Below, in pieces: positions 16,910 through 25,734 of a stretch of 50,404 nucleotides of DNA. The position numbers were made by a program, and so were the translations under genes. Every line of letters begins with the position of its first letter. The first letter of the stretch is position 1. The DNA is from CAYMQB01 sp964392665 (lineage in GTDB: Bacteria; Hydrothermota; E44-bin80). Location of the stretch: NCBI GenBank assembly GCA_964392665.1, contig CAYMQB010000013.1, positions 1-50,404 on the forward strand. Reading direction: 5' to 3'. The notes under the pieces were generated by a model. The model did not search any database. It was not told the DNA's origin and worked only from the letters and a program-made list of their open reading frames with translations.

Positions 16910-18079
16910 ATGAGAAATCGTATAGATAAGAAAGACCCAATTTGTGGAATGCAAGGAACGATAAAGGCTCATGGCCGTTATTTTTGCTCTGAGGCGTGTA
17001 TTAGAAAATATGAAGAACAGCAAGAAATAGAAGAGGAAAAATGTTATGTTTGTTCAGGTGAACATAAAAAGTGGTATAGCGAAAAGATTTTCATTGTTAT
17101 TTTTGCTTTAGCCATAATTCAAATAATTCATTTCATTCTTGATTATCTTGGCATAACAATCCTCCATGATTTAATTTTTTCTTTCTATGAGTATGTCAAA
17201 ATGATCTGGTTGGCTATCATAATTGGTCTGCTTCTTGGAGGATTTATTGACCATTTTGTTCCCAGAAAGTATATCTCAAAATATTTAGCTCAACATAAAA
17301 AAAGAACCATATTTTATTCCGTTGGATTAGGTTTTCTAATGACTGCTTGCTCGCATGGGATTCTTGCCATATCAATGGAACTTTATAAAAAAGGTGCTTC
17401 TACTCCAGCAGTTATTGCCTTTTTACTGGCATCGCCGTGGGCTAATTTACCCATCACGATTATATTATTTGGGTTCTTTGGAGTAAAAGCGTTACTATTT
17501 GTTGGATTTGCAATTATCATTGCCATAATTACCGGTTTAATTTTCCAGATGTTGGATAGAAAATGTTTAATAGAACGTAACAAATATGCAGTTGAAGTCG
17601 AAGAAGATTTTTCAATTTTAAGGGACGTGAAAAGAAGATGGAAAGAGTACGAATTTAGCAAAAAAAATCTAAAGAATGACACAATTGGTGTTTTAAAAGG
17701 TTCCTGGGGATTGACAAAGATGGTTTTGTGGTGGATTTTGATTGGGATGTTTTTGGCGTCGCTTGCCAGAACATATATTCCTCAACATTTCTTCATGAAT
17801 TATATGGGTGCCACTTTACCTGGATTAGTTGTAACGTTAGTTTTAGCAACAATTATAGAAATTTGTTCCGAAGGTACATCACCCCTTGCATTTGAAATTT
17901 TTAGGCAGACTGCAGCTTTTGGTAATTCATTTGTATTCTTAATGGCAGGGGTAGCAACGGATTATACAGAAATAGGGTTGATTTGGTCCAATATTGGCAA
18001 GAGAACTGCTTTGTGGCTTCCAATTATAACAGTTCCACAAATCATAATTTTGGGATATTTGTTTAATGTTCTTTTATAA
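16910..18079 (+). CDS. ArsP/DUF318-family permease with Cys-rich N-terminus
   Basis: 389 residues. The N-terminus (1-50) is a YHS/TRASH-like metal-binding knuckle: C12, C26 and C30 (DPICGM, YFCSEAC) plus C45/C48 (CYVC). From 58 on come about eight membrane segments typical of DUF318/ArsP permeases, including TACSHGILAI and a cytoplasmic basic loop around 230-270, then ICSEGTSPLAFE. ArsP relatives export organoarsenicals; other DUF318 members are uncharacterised. The Cys knuckle suggests a thiophilic metal or metalloid ligand (inference). No arsenic regulator gene is adjacent. Confidence 0.75.
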   Translation: MRNRIDKKDPICGMQGTIKAHGRYFCSEACIRKYEEQQEIEEEKCYVCSGEHKKWYSEKIFIVIFALAIIQIIHFILDYLGITILHDLIFSFYEYVKMIWLAIIIGLLLGGFIDHFVPRKYISKYLAQHKKRTIFYSVGLGFLMTACSHGILAISMELYKKGASTPAVIAFLLASPWANLPITIILFGFFGVKALLFVGFAIIIAIITGLIFQMLDRKCLIERNKYAVEVEEDFSILRDVKRRWKEYEFSKKNLKNDTIGVLKGSWGLTKMVLWWILIGMFLASLARTYIPQHFFMNYMGATLPGLVVTLVLATIIEICSEGTSPLAFEIFRQTAAFGNSFVFLMAGVATDYTEIGLIWSNIGKRTALWLPIITVPQIIILGYLFNVLL

Positions 18080-18155
18080 GGGGAAAGTCGCAAATTGGTC
18101 TTATATTGAGAAAGTTTTTATCAAAGTAGGTGGAATAAGATTATGCTGGTAGAAA

Positions 18156-18743
18156 ATGGAACTGATTCCCTCACTTGAAATAGGATGGGCTAATGGATGG
18201 GTCCTGTTATGTTTTCTATACCTGATATACGGTGTTTTTCTTCTGACATTTCCAAAGGGTGTTAGAGCCAAGCTTCTTCATTACAATAGATCCCGATGGA
18301 GCAAAAAGCAGAGAGCTTTTTATCTTATTGGGAGGGTATCGGTTCTTGTTTATTTAGTTCTGATAATTTTTAGCCCATTAAAAATCAAGTCCGGTATTTT
18401 CATTCCCGGAATTATCTTATTTGTACTTGGTCTGGTTGGATTCATTTCTGCACTTTCTGATTTCAAAAACATACCACCCAATCATCCAGCTACCAAAGGC
18501 TTATACAAAATATCCCGACATCCGCAGGTACTCATGTTGTTTATTTCGAGTTTTGGGATTTGCATTGCTGTAGCCTCGTGGCTTGCACTACTCATACTAA
18601 TTATCTCTAGATTTTTCGGGCACTTTAGAACTCTAGCGGAGGAAGAAACCTGCCTGGAACAATACGGTGATTCATACCGTAACTACATGAATCGTATACC
18701 ACGCTACCTCCTGATTAAGACACGTGTGAAAGGAAAAGATTAA
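18156..18743 (+). CDS. ICMT/PEMT-like membrane methyltransferase or NnrU-like protein
   Basis: 195 residues, about five membrane segments. The C-terminal half matches the isoprenylcysteine/phospholipid methyltransferase-like fold: GLYKISRHPQ near 117-126, then a late EEETCLEQYGDSYRNYMNRIP typical of the SAM-binding tail (split motif, about 166-186). Isoprenylation is not expected in bacteria, so the natural substrate is unknown; phospholipid or other membrane substrates are possible. It follows the permease by 76 nt and may be cotranscribed. Confidence 0.7.
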   Translation: MELIPSLEIGWANGWVLLCFLYLIYGVFLLTFPKGVRAKLLHYNRSRWSKKQRAFYLIGRVSVLVYLVLIIFSPLKIKSGIFIPGIILFVLGLVGFISALSDFKNIPPNHPATKGLYKISRHPQVLMLFISSFGICIAVASWLALLILIISRFFGHFRTLAEEETCLEQYGDSYRNYMNRIPRYLLIKTRVKGKD

Positions 18744-18791
18744 ATGTTTAAAAATTAAGCCGATAAAAGGGAAATGAAAAATTTCCAAAAA

Positions 18792-18812
18792 TTGCCTTCG
18801 GCAACTTCTTTT
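18792..18812 (+). terminator. Weak terminator-like hairpin
   Basis: TTGCC/GGCAA stem (18792-18796 and 18800-18804) with loop TTC, followed by CTTCTTTT. Only 5 bp, and similar mini hairpins occur as repeats near 25000, so it may be a repeat rather than a terminator. Confidence 0.3.
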
Positions 18813-18857
18813 GTCCATAGGATGTTATATGAAATGCTCACAAGAATAAGGACGTGA

Positions 18858-18962
18858 ATTATTAAACCGGAAGATTTGATTACATATTGTGGGCTTTATG
18901 GTGGGACTTGTGCAAGATGGTGTGAGAGTACTGTGGAAAACACGCAAAGTAAGAACTCCACT
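18858..18962 (+). pseudogene. Truncated DUF3795-like gene start
   Basis: The frame at 18858 reads IIKPEDLITYCGLYGGTCARW, the start of DUF3795 proteins (usual pattern PE.LI.YCGLYCG.CARW). The initiator is ATT directly after a TGA stop. Similarity ends by about 18925, and the frame then runs into the 3' end of the convergent epimerase gene. One of the usual Cys is Gly. This is a decayed remnant: no start codon and no C-terminal part. Confidence 0.6.
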
Positions 18963-19985
18963 TCATCTAACATCGTGTTTGCGAGTACTCAAATACCACT
19001 TCACCATTTCTTTCATACCCTTCTTTAAGTCCACTTGTGGTTTATAGTCAAGGAATTTTTTTGCCTTTGAAATGTCAAGAACCATATCCTGAGTTATATA
19101 ATCGAAGTAATCCATTGCAAGTCCAGGTTTTTCCCCCCTGATTTTTGAGAAACACTGATTCAGTAAAGCAAAGGATTTTGCAATGAATAGGGGAATATGT
19201 TTTTTGGGAGCTGTTACACCAAGTTCCTGTGCGGCAGCTTCTACGATTTCCCTGTATGTATAGGATTTTTCTCCTCCGATAATAAATCTTTCTCCTATTG
19301 CCACTTGTTTCTCAATTGCAAGCTCTATAGATTCAACAACATCGGTAACATATACTAAATTTAGGAGAGTATATTCACTTACTGGATATCTCATCATTCT
19401 TTTTTTAAGCATTCGCAGAAGGTAAGGGAATCCGACATTAGCTCTGGGTCCGTAAACAGCAGATGGTTCGAGGATTGTTATCGGTAATCTATGTTTTTTC
19501 CAAAACATAAGAGCGATTTTCTCTCCTAAGACCTTTGACAATTCATAGTTGTTGATTGGATTCTGCGGAGTTTCTTCGTTTATCGAAGAATGGTTTTTTG
19601 TGAATCCCCCGATTGAGCTTATATGCACAAATCTTTTGAGCTTAATCGATGAAGCTATATCGAGCAGGTTTTTTAGTGATCGAACATTAATGTTAAAAAA
19701 TTGTTTTCTTGACGCTGATAAGTCTGTGAGAGCTGCTATGTTGCATATTACCGTGCAGCCCTGTACTGCTCTTTTGAGCGATTCCTCACTTGTGAGTTCA
19801 CCTTTTGCAATCTCTACTTTTTTGTTTCTTATGTGTTTCTCAATATTTTCAAGATTGCTTTTTTCCCTTACAAGAATCCTGATAGATTTTTCTTTCTTAA
19901 CAAGTGAGTCTACGAGATGACTTCCTATAAATCCGTTGGCACCTGTTATAAGATATTTTTCGGCATTTAAGTCAGGGTAGCCCAT
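18963..19985 (-). CDS. NAD-dependent epimerase/dehydratase (extended SDR)
   Basis: 340 residues. Rossmann motif TGANGFIGSHL near 14-24, catalytic YELSK near 145, and substrate-region motif YGPRANVG near 175. It resembles nucleotide-sugar epimerases and the hopanoid-associated or 3-beta-hydroxysteroid-like SDRs; exact substrate unknown. It lies 67 nt downstream of the PpiD-type gene on the same strand, likely cotranscribed. No Shine-Dalgarno is visible before ATG 19985. Confidence 0.8.
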   Translation of the reverse strand: MGYPDLNAEKYLITGANGFIGSHLVDSLVKKEKSIRILVREKSNLENIEKHIRNKKVEIAKGELTSEESLKRAVQGCTVICNIAALTDLSASRKQFFNINVRSLKNLLDIASSIKLKRFVHISSIGGFTKNHSSINEETPQNPINNYELSKVLGEKIALMFWKKHRLPITILEPSAVYGPRANVGFPYLLRMLKKRMMRYPVSEYTLLNLVYVTDVVESIELAIEKQVAIGERFIIGGEKSYTYREIVEAAAQELGVTAPKKHIPLFIAKSFALLNQCFSKIRGEKPGLAMDYFDYITQDMVLDISKAKKFLDYKPQVDLKKGMKEMVKWYLSTRKHDVR

Positions 19986-20052
19986 CAGTTATCGTAAATA
20001 CGCACCGAGAACTAAACAGGATGTGCGATCGAGTTCGACACAATCGATCAAT

Positions 20053-21858
20053 TTAATATATATCAACCTGGGGACGGTTATCTTCTATTTTTGCATTTTT
20101 ACGTAGTTTTTGAAACCAGTATGTGAGAATAGAATTTCTCTTATCCGTAAATACCTGTACGATAATAGAAGGAGATTCTTTCTGGAAATTATCCTTATTG
20201 ATTTCTTTTCTTTCAAGCAGTTCTACGATGAAAGTGCCCTTATCTGTCGAAGTCATTCCGATATTTCCCTGTTTAAGTGTAAAAGAGAGTCCGTAAAATT
20301 CCGATGAATATGGAATTCCAGGAATAAAATCCCTCATTGAGAAAAATTTTGTTGTCTTTGGCTTTTTTAAAAAAGATGATGCTGCCCGAGTTAAAGTTTT
20401 GCCGTTTTTAATTTCGTTAAAGCAGTTTTGTGCGTCCTGTTTTGCCAGTTCAAGAGCCTTTTCTCTTTTTGCTTTATCTAGTAACTTATCTTTTACTTCT
20501 TCAAAGGATTCAGTTCGTTGTTGAATATATCCTTCAATGAAGAAGAGATGGAGATTATCATCGTATCCTACAAAAGGTCCGACAAGTTCCCGTTCATTTT
20601 GTTGTGTATTGAACAGGAAATTGTTGATATTTACAATCCGTCCTATGTTTGAAACGAGGTCACCGTCATCCTCGTAAAGGACTAAGTCATTTATTTGAAG
20701 TTTTAATGATTCGGCAGCTGCTTTAAAAGTTGACTCTTTTACCTGGTTTTTGAAGTTTTCTATCCTTTCTTTAAGTCTGGATACGGTTTCAAAACCTGGA
20801 ACAATTTTTATCAAAATATGACTAATTTCCCTTTCACTCCTCTTGATTTGTGTTACTTTCAATATTTGCCAGCCAAGGGATGTTTGAAAAGGTTCGGAGA
20901 CCTTTCCCAGATTAAGGGAAAAAGCTACCTGTTCCATATCTGGTTGTAATTCACCTCTTTTGACAAAGCCTATAATTCCCCCATCCTTGTTCGAGTTGCC
21001 ATCCTGGGAGTAGATTGCTGCAAGTGTGTCGAAATTCATTCCACCTTCGAAAAGATTATGTATGTCTTCTATTTCTCTTTTTGCTTCCATTTCGTCAGCA
21101 AGAGAAGGTTTAACTTCAAATGAGATTTCCTTGAGATTTACTCCCTTTCCTATTTTAAATTCTGCCTTGTGAGTGGCGAAATAGTCGTTTAATTCCTGTT
21201 CTGTAGCTGTGATTTTGTTCATATAATCTTCGATTCTGAAAGGTATATACTTAACCTTAACTTTTAGACTTTCTTCCTGGTAGAATTTCAAAATTTCCGG
21301 TTGTGTAACCTTAATTCCTGCAGAATACATCAACTGTAGTTTTCTTATGGGAAATGTTTCTTCAATGCTTTTTTCTTGTTGATAAAGAAACATCCTATTT
21401 GCGGGGTTAAGTAGTACTGTCAAATATTTCTGTGGGTCAAACTTTCCGTTCGTATACATTGTGGAATCATTTAGAACCTCTTGTGGGGGGGAATTCCTTA
21501 TGATTTCTATTATTTCATTCTTAGTTAGTTTGATATTGTTTTTATTCATTTCACCTACAAAAATCGCTTTCTGGACAAGTTCCTCGAAAGAATTTTCCTG
21601 GATAATTCTTTCCGTAAGTGGTTCGATATTGGAAAGATTCTGAGAATCCCTGACTCTATTTATATCATCTGCAAGTTTTCCGCTAAAAGTTTGAGTTTTG
21701 ATAGATATTCCATTTACTTTCGCAATCGTATCGACATTTCTGCGGTTGTCCTTTTGTCCAGATATATTCATCCCCCACTGGAGGAAGATGAAAAGGATAA
21801 ATGCTGCGGCTGCAAACCACAGAAATATTGACATTTTTTTCCTCAATCTTAGCATCAT
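20053..21858 (-). CDS. PpiD/SurA-type peptidyl-prolyl isomerase foldase
   Basis: 601 residues. One N-terminal membrane segment (about 10-29, FLWFAAAAFILFIFLQW) anchors it facing the periplasm. Then a SurA-N-like helical domain (about 45-200) and a parvulin domain (about 215-330) with SQDGNSNKDGGIIGFVKRGE and SLGWQILKV. A degenerate second parvulin-like stretch (SHILIKI) follows at about 343. Family role: chaperoning newly exported outer membrane and secreted proteins. GGAGG lies before the ATGATG start. Confidence 0.85.
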   Translation of the reverse strand: MMLRLRKKMSIFLWFAAAAFILFIFLQWGMNISGQKDNRRNVDTIAKVNGISIKTQTFSGKLADDINRVRDSQNLSNIEPLTERIIQENSFEELVQKAIFVGEMNKNNIKLTKNEIIEIIRNSPPQEVLNDSTMYTNGKFDPQKYLTVLLNPANRMFLYQQEKSIEETFPIRKLQLMYSAGIKVTQPEILKFYQEESLKVKVKYIPFRIEDYMNKITATEQELNDYFATHKAEFKIGKGVNLKEISFEVKPSLADEMEAKREIEDIHNLFEGGMNFDTLAAIYSQDGNSNKDGGIIGFVKRGELQPDMEQVAFSLNLGKVSEPFQTSLGWQILKVTQIKRSEREISHILIKIVPGFETVSRLKERIENFKNQVKESTFKAAAESLKLQINDLVLYEDDGDLVSNIGRIVNINNFLFNTQQNERELVGPFVGYDDNLHLFFIEGYIQQRTESFEEVKDKLLDKAKREKALELAKQDAQNCFNEIKNGKTLTRAASSFLKKPKTTKFFSMRDFIPGIPYSSEFYGLSFTLKQGNIGMTSTDKGTFIVELLERKEINKDNFQKESPSIIVQVFTDKRNSILTYWFQKLRKNAKIEDNRPQVDIY

Positions 21859-21886
21859 GATACACTAACCTCCTCAAATTTTTTGC

Positions 21887-21915
21887 ATATTAACATATGG
21901 GTTAATTTTTTGCAA
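21887..21915 (-). promoter_or_regulatory. Promoter of the foldase-epimerase operon
   Basis: Minus strand: TTGCAA (21915-21910), 17-nt spacer, TAATAT (21892-21887) with an extended TG just before it. About 30 nt upstream of the start codon. Divergent from the promoter at 21960. Confidence 0.5.
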
Positions 21916-21959
21916 GAACTTTCTTTTAAGACAGCGTGGGTAAAACTCGAAAAATCTAC

Positions 21960-21988
21960 TTGCTAAACAGTGCATTCTATGATATAAA
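21960..21988 (+). promoter_or_regulatory. Promoter of the acyltransferase-surE-pcm operon
   Basis: TTGCTA (21960-21965), 17-nt spacer, TATAAA (21983-21988). 67 nt upstream of ATG 22056. Confidence 0.55.
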
Positions 21989-22055
21989 ATTCAGTGAATT
22001 ATTATGACTGAGAGAAAATTACAAATTTAGCGGATGAAAACAAGATAAACAAAGA

Positions 22056-22925
22056 ATGGCAAGTTTTTCTTACATAATAATAGAAGTTCTTTCGTATTTG
22101 CTACCTGTAAGATTAGCATATTTTGTAACGAAGCTGATTTCGGCTGCTTCGTATTTCGTTGTTTATAAGAAGGAGAGAATGAATGTTGCGAAAAATCTTT
22201 CGTATGTTTTTGGTGATAAACTAAAGAAATGGCGAAAGGAAAAGTTGATTTTTGACACATTTCAAAGTTTTGCGCTCTTCATATACGAGGTTGCAATTAT
22301 GAGAAAAATAAATTATAAAACCTATAGAAAATTCGTGAGACCTCTGGGTTTCGAGAATGTAGAAAATGCGCTTAAGCAAGGTAAGGGTGTAGTAATTGTT
22401 ACAGGACATCTTGGAAACTGGGAATGGGGCGCTGCTTTGCTCACTTATCTCGGCTACAAGGCAATCGTAATTGCTACAAGATTTAAGAACGAATTTGTTA
22501 CAAGATACTTCTATAATAAGAGGACAAGGCAAGGGCTTGAGGTTGTATACCTTGAGGAGGCGGTGAGAAAATCGTTGAGAAAGTTAAAGAACAATGGGAT
22601 TGTTGCTATTGTTGGAGATAGAGATTACACAAATCAAGGTATGGAAATTGCCGTTTTCGGCAAAATGATGAAATTTCCAACTGGTGCATTGATTCTCGCA
22701 TTAAGGGCAGGTGCTCCTGTAGTTCCATGTTTTGCGATAAGGAGAGGAATGTGTAAATATGATGTTATCTTCAGCAGTCCCATTGAAATGGAAAGTAAGG
22801 GTTACAAGCAAGAAGAATTCAAGGATGATTTGATTAAATGGGTAAAATTCCTTGAGGGATATGTCAGGAAGTATCCATCGCACTGGTACAGGTTTGAGCC
22901 TTTTTGGGAGGCCGAGAAAGCATGA
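22056..22925 (+). CDS. LpxL/HtrB-type lipid A (lysophospholipid) acyltransferase
   Basis: 289 residues. N-terminal hydrophobic anchor, then the HX4E catalytic motif HLGNWE (about H118) in TGHLGNWEWG, and the glycine/arginine block DRDYTNQGMEIAVFGK near 190-205 followed by FPTGALILALRAGAPVVP. It adds a secondary acyl chain to lipid A or a related glycolipid at the inner membrane, which supports a diderm envelope. Its TGA overlaps the next ATG. Confidence 0.85.
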   Translation: MASFSYIIIEVLSYLLPVRLAYFVTKLISAASYFVVYKKERMNVAKNLSYVFGDKLKKWRKEKLIFDTFQSFALFIYEVAIMRKINYKTYRKFVRPLGFENVENALKQGKGVVIVTGHLGNWEWGAALLTYLGYKAIVIATRFKNEFVTRYFYNKRTRQGLEVVYLEEAVRKSLRKLKNNGIVAIVGDRDYTNQGMEIAVFGKMMKFPTGALILALRAGAPVVPCFAIRRGMCKYDVIFSSPIEMESKGYKQEEFKDDLIKWVKFLEGYVRKYPSHWYRFEPFWEAEKA

Positions 22926-23581
22926 GAATTGCAATCATAATACCGGTTTACAACGAAGAATCCAACATTGAAAAACTGTTTATTAAAATGAAGCAGTTCG
23001 ATAAGAAAGATATTATAGTAGTTGATGATGGTTCTAGAGATAATACTGTAGCGATAGTAAAAAGATTAGGTGCTATCCTTTTAGAGCATAAAATCAATAA
23101 AGGAAAAGGAATGGCTCATCGGACAGGCTTTGCTTTTGCCGTTAAACAGGGTTATGATGGAATAATAACAATGGATGGGGATGGTCAGCATAATCCCGAT
23201 GAGATAGAAAAGTTCCTAAAAAGTGTTAACTATGCAGATATACTTATAGGTACCAGAGATATGACACTTGCGAATATGCCCATTGATAGATATCTTACAA
23301 ACAAGGTTACAACACTTGTTGTTTCTCTTATAGCATCACAGAAAGTTTACGATAGCCAGTCGGGTTTCAGATATATTTCGAGTGAAGTGTTGAAAAAGGT
23401 TCCTCTCGTCACAAGCAGGTTCCAGACGGAATCAGAAATGCTCATTAAAGCTGGGAGAATGGGTTTCAGGATAGGAAGGGTTCGTATAAGCACGATATAC
23501 AAAGAGGAAACAAGTTATATCAATCCGGTAGTAGATACCTGGAGATTCATAAGTCTTGCCGTAAGGAGTTTGTTTGAATGA
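22922..23581 (+). CDS. Family 2 glycosyltransferase (polyprenol-phosphate type)
   Basis: 219 residues from ATG 22922 (ATGA overlap with the acyltransferase). GT-A fold: IPVYNEE at 7-13, VVDDGS at 33-38, DGDGQH at 85-90. No C-terminal membrane segments. It resembles DPM1-like dolichol/undecaprenyl-phosphate mannosyl- or glucosyltransferases. Sitting next to the acyltransferase suggests envelope glycolipid synthesis. Overlaps surE by 4 nt. Confidence 0.85.
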   Translation: MRIAIIIPVYNEESNIEKLFIKMKQFDKKDIIVVDDGSRDNTVAIVKRLGAILLEHKINKGKGMAHRTGFAFAVKQGYDGIITMDGDGQHNPDEIEKFLKSVNYADILIGTRDMTLANMPIDRYLTNKVTTLVVSLIASQKVYDSQSGFRYISSEVLKKVPLVTSRFQTESEMLIKAGRMGFRIGRVRISTIYKEETSYINPVVDTWRFISLAVRSLFE

Positions 23582-24351
23582 GAATTTTACTGACGAACGA
23601 CGATGGTTACTTTGCAGAGGGAATGAAACAACTAAAAAAGGCACTTGAACATGACAATGATGTATTTATCATTGCCCCGGACAAGGAGAGAAGTGCAACA
23701 AGTCATTCGCTAACGCTTGATTCTCCCCTGAGAATTAACAAAAAAAAGGAGAAAGAATATACCGTCGACGGTACACCTACTGACTGTGTGCTGGTTGCAG
23801 TGCATGGATTAATGAAGGATAATCTTCCAGAATTAATAATTTCCGGGATAAATCATGGTCCGAATATGGGCGAAGATGTGACATATTCTGGAACTGTTGC
23901 TGCAGCTTTCGAGGGAACCATTCTTGGCATAAGGTCAATTGCAATTTCCCTTGTTGGCAGAGAGGATTTGAAATTTGATTCCGCAAAGATTTTCATCAGT
24001 AGTTTTGTAAAATTTCTAAAGGAACTGGAACTACTACAAGAAACTATCTTAAATATAAACGTTCCAAGTTTATCTCCATCTGATATTAAAGGTATTTCTA
24101 TAACAAAACTTGGCAAAAGAATTTACAGGGATGACATTATAAGAAATGTCGATCCGAGAGGCAGGTATTACTACTGGATTGGTGGAGATGCTCCTATCTG
24201 GGAAAATATACAGGGAACGGATTTCGAAGCGATAGAGAAGCAGAGAATATCAATAACTCCGCTTCACCTCGATTTCACATACTATAAGGAAGTAGACAAA
24301 ATGAAAAAGCATACAGGGGATATACTAAGGGGTTTCCGGAATGGTTTTTAA
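23578..24351 (+). CDS. surE: 5'-nucleotidase SurE
   Basis: 257 residues. Metal ligands D8 and D9 in MRILLTNDDG, S39 in ERSATSHS, and the Asn of SGINHGPN (92-96); also GTPTDC at 65-70 and YSGTVAAAFEG. Dephosphorylates nucleoside 5'- and 3'-monophosphates. It starts inside the glycosyltransferase stop and overlaps pcm by 11 nt; surE-pcm is a classic pair linked to stationary-phase survival. Confidence 0.96.
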   Translation: MRILLTNDDGYFAEGMKQLKKALEHDNDVFIIAPDKERSATSHSLTLDSPLRINKKKEKEYTVDGTPTDCVLVAVHGLMKDNLPELIISGINHGPNMGEDVTYSGTVAAAFEGTILGIRSIAISLVGREDLKFDSAKIFISSFVKFLKELELLQETILNINVPSLSPSDIKGISITKLGKRIYRDDIIRNVDPRGRYYYWIGGDAPIWENIQGTDFEAIEKQRISITPLHLDFTYYKEVDKMKKHTGDILRGFRNGF

Positions 24352-24985
24352 AAACAAGAGAAAACAGATGGTAGAGAATCAGATTAAAAACAGAGGTGTG
24401 ACCGATGAACTTGTTTTGAAGGCAATGTTAAGGGTTCCAAGACACCTTTTCGTGGAAGAAGCAATGCGCGAAACTGCCTACGGAGATTTTCCTCTGCCCA
24501 TCGGGGATGGACAAACGATTTCTCAACCCTATATGGTTGCGGTTATGACCGAAAAGCTGGAGCTCGATGAAAACTGTAAAGTGCTTGAAATCGGAACGGG
24601 TTCGGGTTACCAGACAGCAGTGCTTGCAGAGATTTCCGAAAATGTTTTTACCATAGAAAGGATTGCCGCTCTCGAAAAAAAAGCAAGGGTGAAACTTGAA
24701 AAAATGGGTTATACGAATATTGCTTTTAAGATTGGGGATGGAACGCTTGGGTGGAGTCAGTTTGCTCCTTATGATGGAATACTTGTTACGGCAGGTTCCC
24801 CGAATATCCCTCGATTATTATTTTCTCAACTCGTCGAAGGTGGAAGAATGGTCATTCCCATAGGTAACAGTTTTTCCCAGATTCTAACTGTGGTTCGAAA
24901 ACAGAACGGAGAGATGGTTGAGGAATCAAGTTTTAGCTGCACATTCGTTCCATTGATTGGAAGGGAAGGATGGGAAGGTAGATGA
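24341..24985 (+). CDS. pcm: Protein-L-isoaspartate O-methyltransferase
   Basis: 214 residues. Signature motifs: RVPRHLFVEEA, GDGQTISQPYMVA, SAM site VLEIGTGSGYQTAVLAE, then DGILVTAGSPNIPRLL and GGRMVIPIG. It repairs isoaspartyl residues in damaged proteins. Start ATG 24341 lies inside the surE coding end (11-nt overlap, different frame). Confidence 0.96.
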   Translation: MVFKNKRKQMVENQIKNRGVTDELVLKAMLRVPRHLFVEEAMRETAYGDFPLPIGDGQTISQPYMVAVMTEKLELDENCKVLEIGTGSGYQTAVLAEISENVFTIERIAALEKKARVKLEKMGYTNIAFKIGDGTLGWSQFAPYDGILVTAGSPNIPRLLFSQLVEGGRMVIPIGNSFSQILTVVRKQNGEMVEESSFSCTFVPLIGREGWEGR

Positions 24986-25257
24986 GGGAAGGATAGTTGC
25001 TTCGCAATGGTGAATAAACGCTATCGCTGTAAACTAACGCCTTCGGCTGTAATTAAACGCTGTGCTGTGAAACTGACGCACTTCGTGCTGTAAAGTGTCA
25101 TTCTGAACTTGTTTCAGAATCTTGTTGTCAAACGCTGCAAAAGAAATGACTAATTACTTAATTACCTAATTACGAAAGCGAATAGAGAAACTCAATAAAC
25201 TATGTAAACTGTGAAAACTCAACAGACACAGTTAAACCTGAGAGAGAGGGAGATAAT
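24986..25257. repeat. Gene-free gap: mini-hairpin tandem array and palindromes
   Basis: 25015-25095 holds four degenerate units of 19-22 nt, each about AAACGC-n-GCTGTAA with a variable core (TAT, CTTCG, TGT, ACTTCGT), every one able to fold into a tiny hairpin. 25096-25122 is a separate palindromic repeat (arms ATTCTGAA/TTCAGAAT). 25150-25173 repeats TAATTAC three times. No gene. Confidence 0.6.
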
Positions 25258-25734
25258 GTGAAAAAGAAAATAATCATTGGTGTTATAGGTTCCTCAAGAT
25301 GTTCCTCGTCTATTGCTGAGGTTGCATATATAGTGGGTAAAGAGATTGCGAAAAAAGGTGCAATACTTATCTGTGGAGGAATGGGAGGTGTTATGGAAGC
25401 AGCCTGCAAAGGAGCAAAAGAGATGAAAGGAATGACCATTGGAGTTCTTCCGGGTGATAATAAAGAAACTGCAAATGCTTATGTTGATATTCCGATAACA
25501 ACTGGTATGCAAGAGGCAAGGAATGTTATAATCGTTCGGTCGAGTGATGCAGTGATTGCGATTGCAGGGAAATACGGAACACTATCAGAACTTGCATTTG
25601 CGTTAAGGTTCGATGTTCCTGTTGTTGGGATTGCAACCTGGAATATAGATATACCTATTCTCAAGGCAAAAAACCCCAAGCAGGCGGTCGATATGGCGCT
25701 ATCTGCAATAAAGAAAACGCAAGGGAAATATTAG
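25258..25734 (+). CDS. TIGR00725/LOG-like (MoCo-carrier-type Rossmann) protein
   Basis: 158 residues from GTG 25258, with GGGAG 5 nt before; the ATG at 25256 would hit an immediate stop. LOG-type nucleotide-binding fold: GVIGSSR near 8, CGGMGGVMEAACKGAKE near 39-56, and AGKYGTLSEL, where LOG cytokinin enzymes have PGGxGTxxE. The changed motif argues against phosphoribohydrolase activity and for the TIGR00725 group, whose role is not settled. Confidence 0.85.
   Translation: MKKKIIIGVIGSSRCSSSIAEVAYIVGKEIAKKGAILICGGMGGVMEAACKGAKEMKGMTIGVLPGDNKETANAYVDIPITTGMQEARNVIIVRSSDAVIAIAGKYGTLSELAFALRFDVPVVGIATWNIDIPILKAKNPKQAVDMALSAIKKTQGKY

Noticed and set aside
25015..25095. CRISPR-like periodicity
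   Set aside because: Units are not conserved, there are no unique spacers of constant length, and no cas genes are present.
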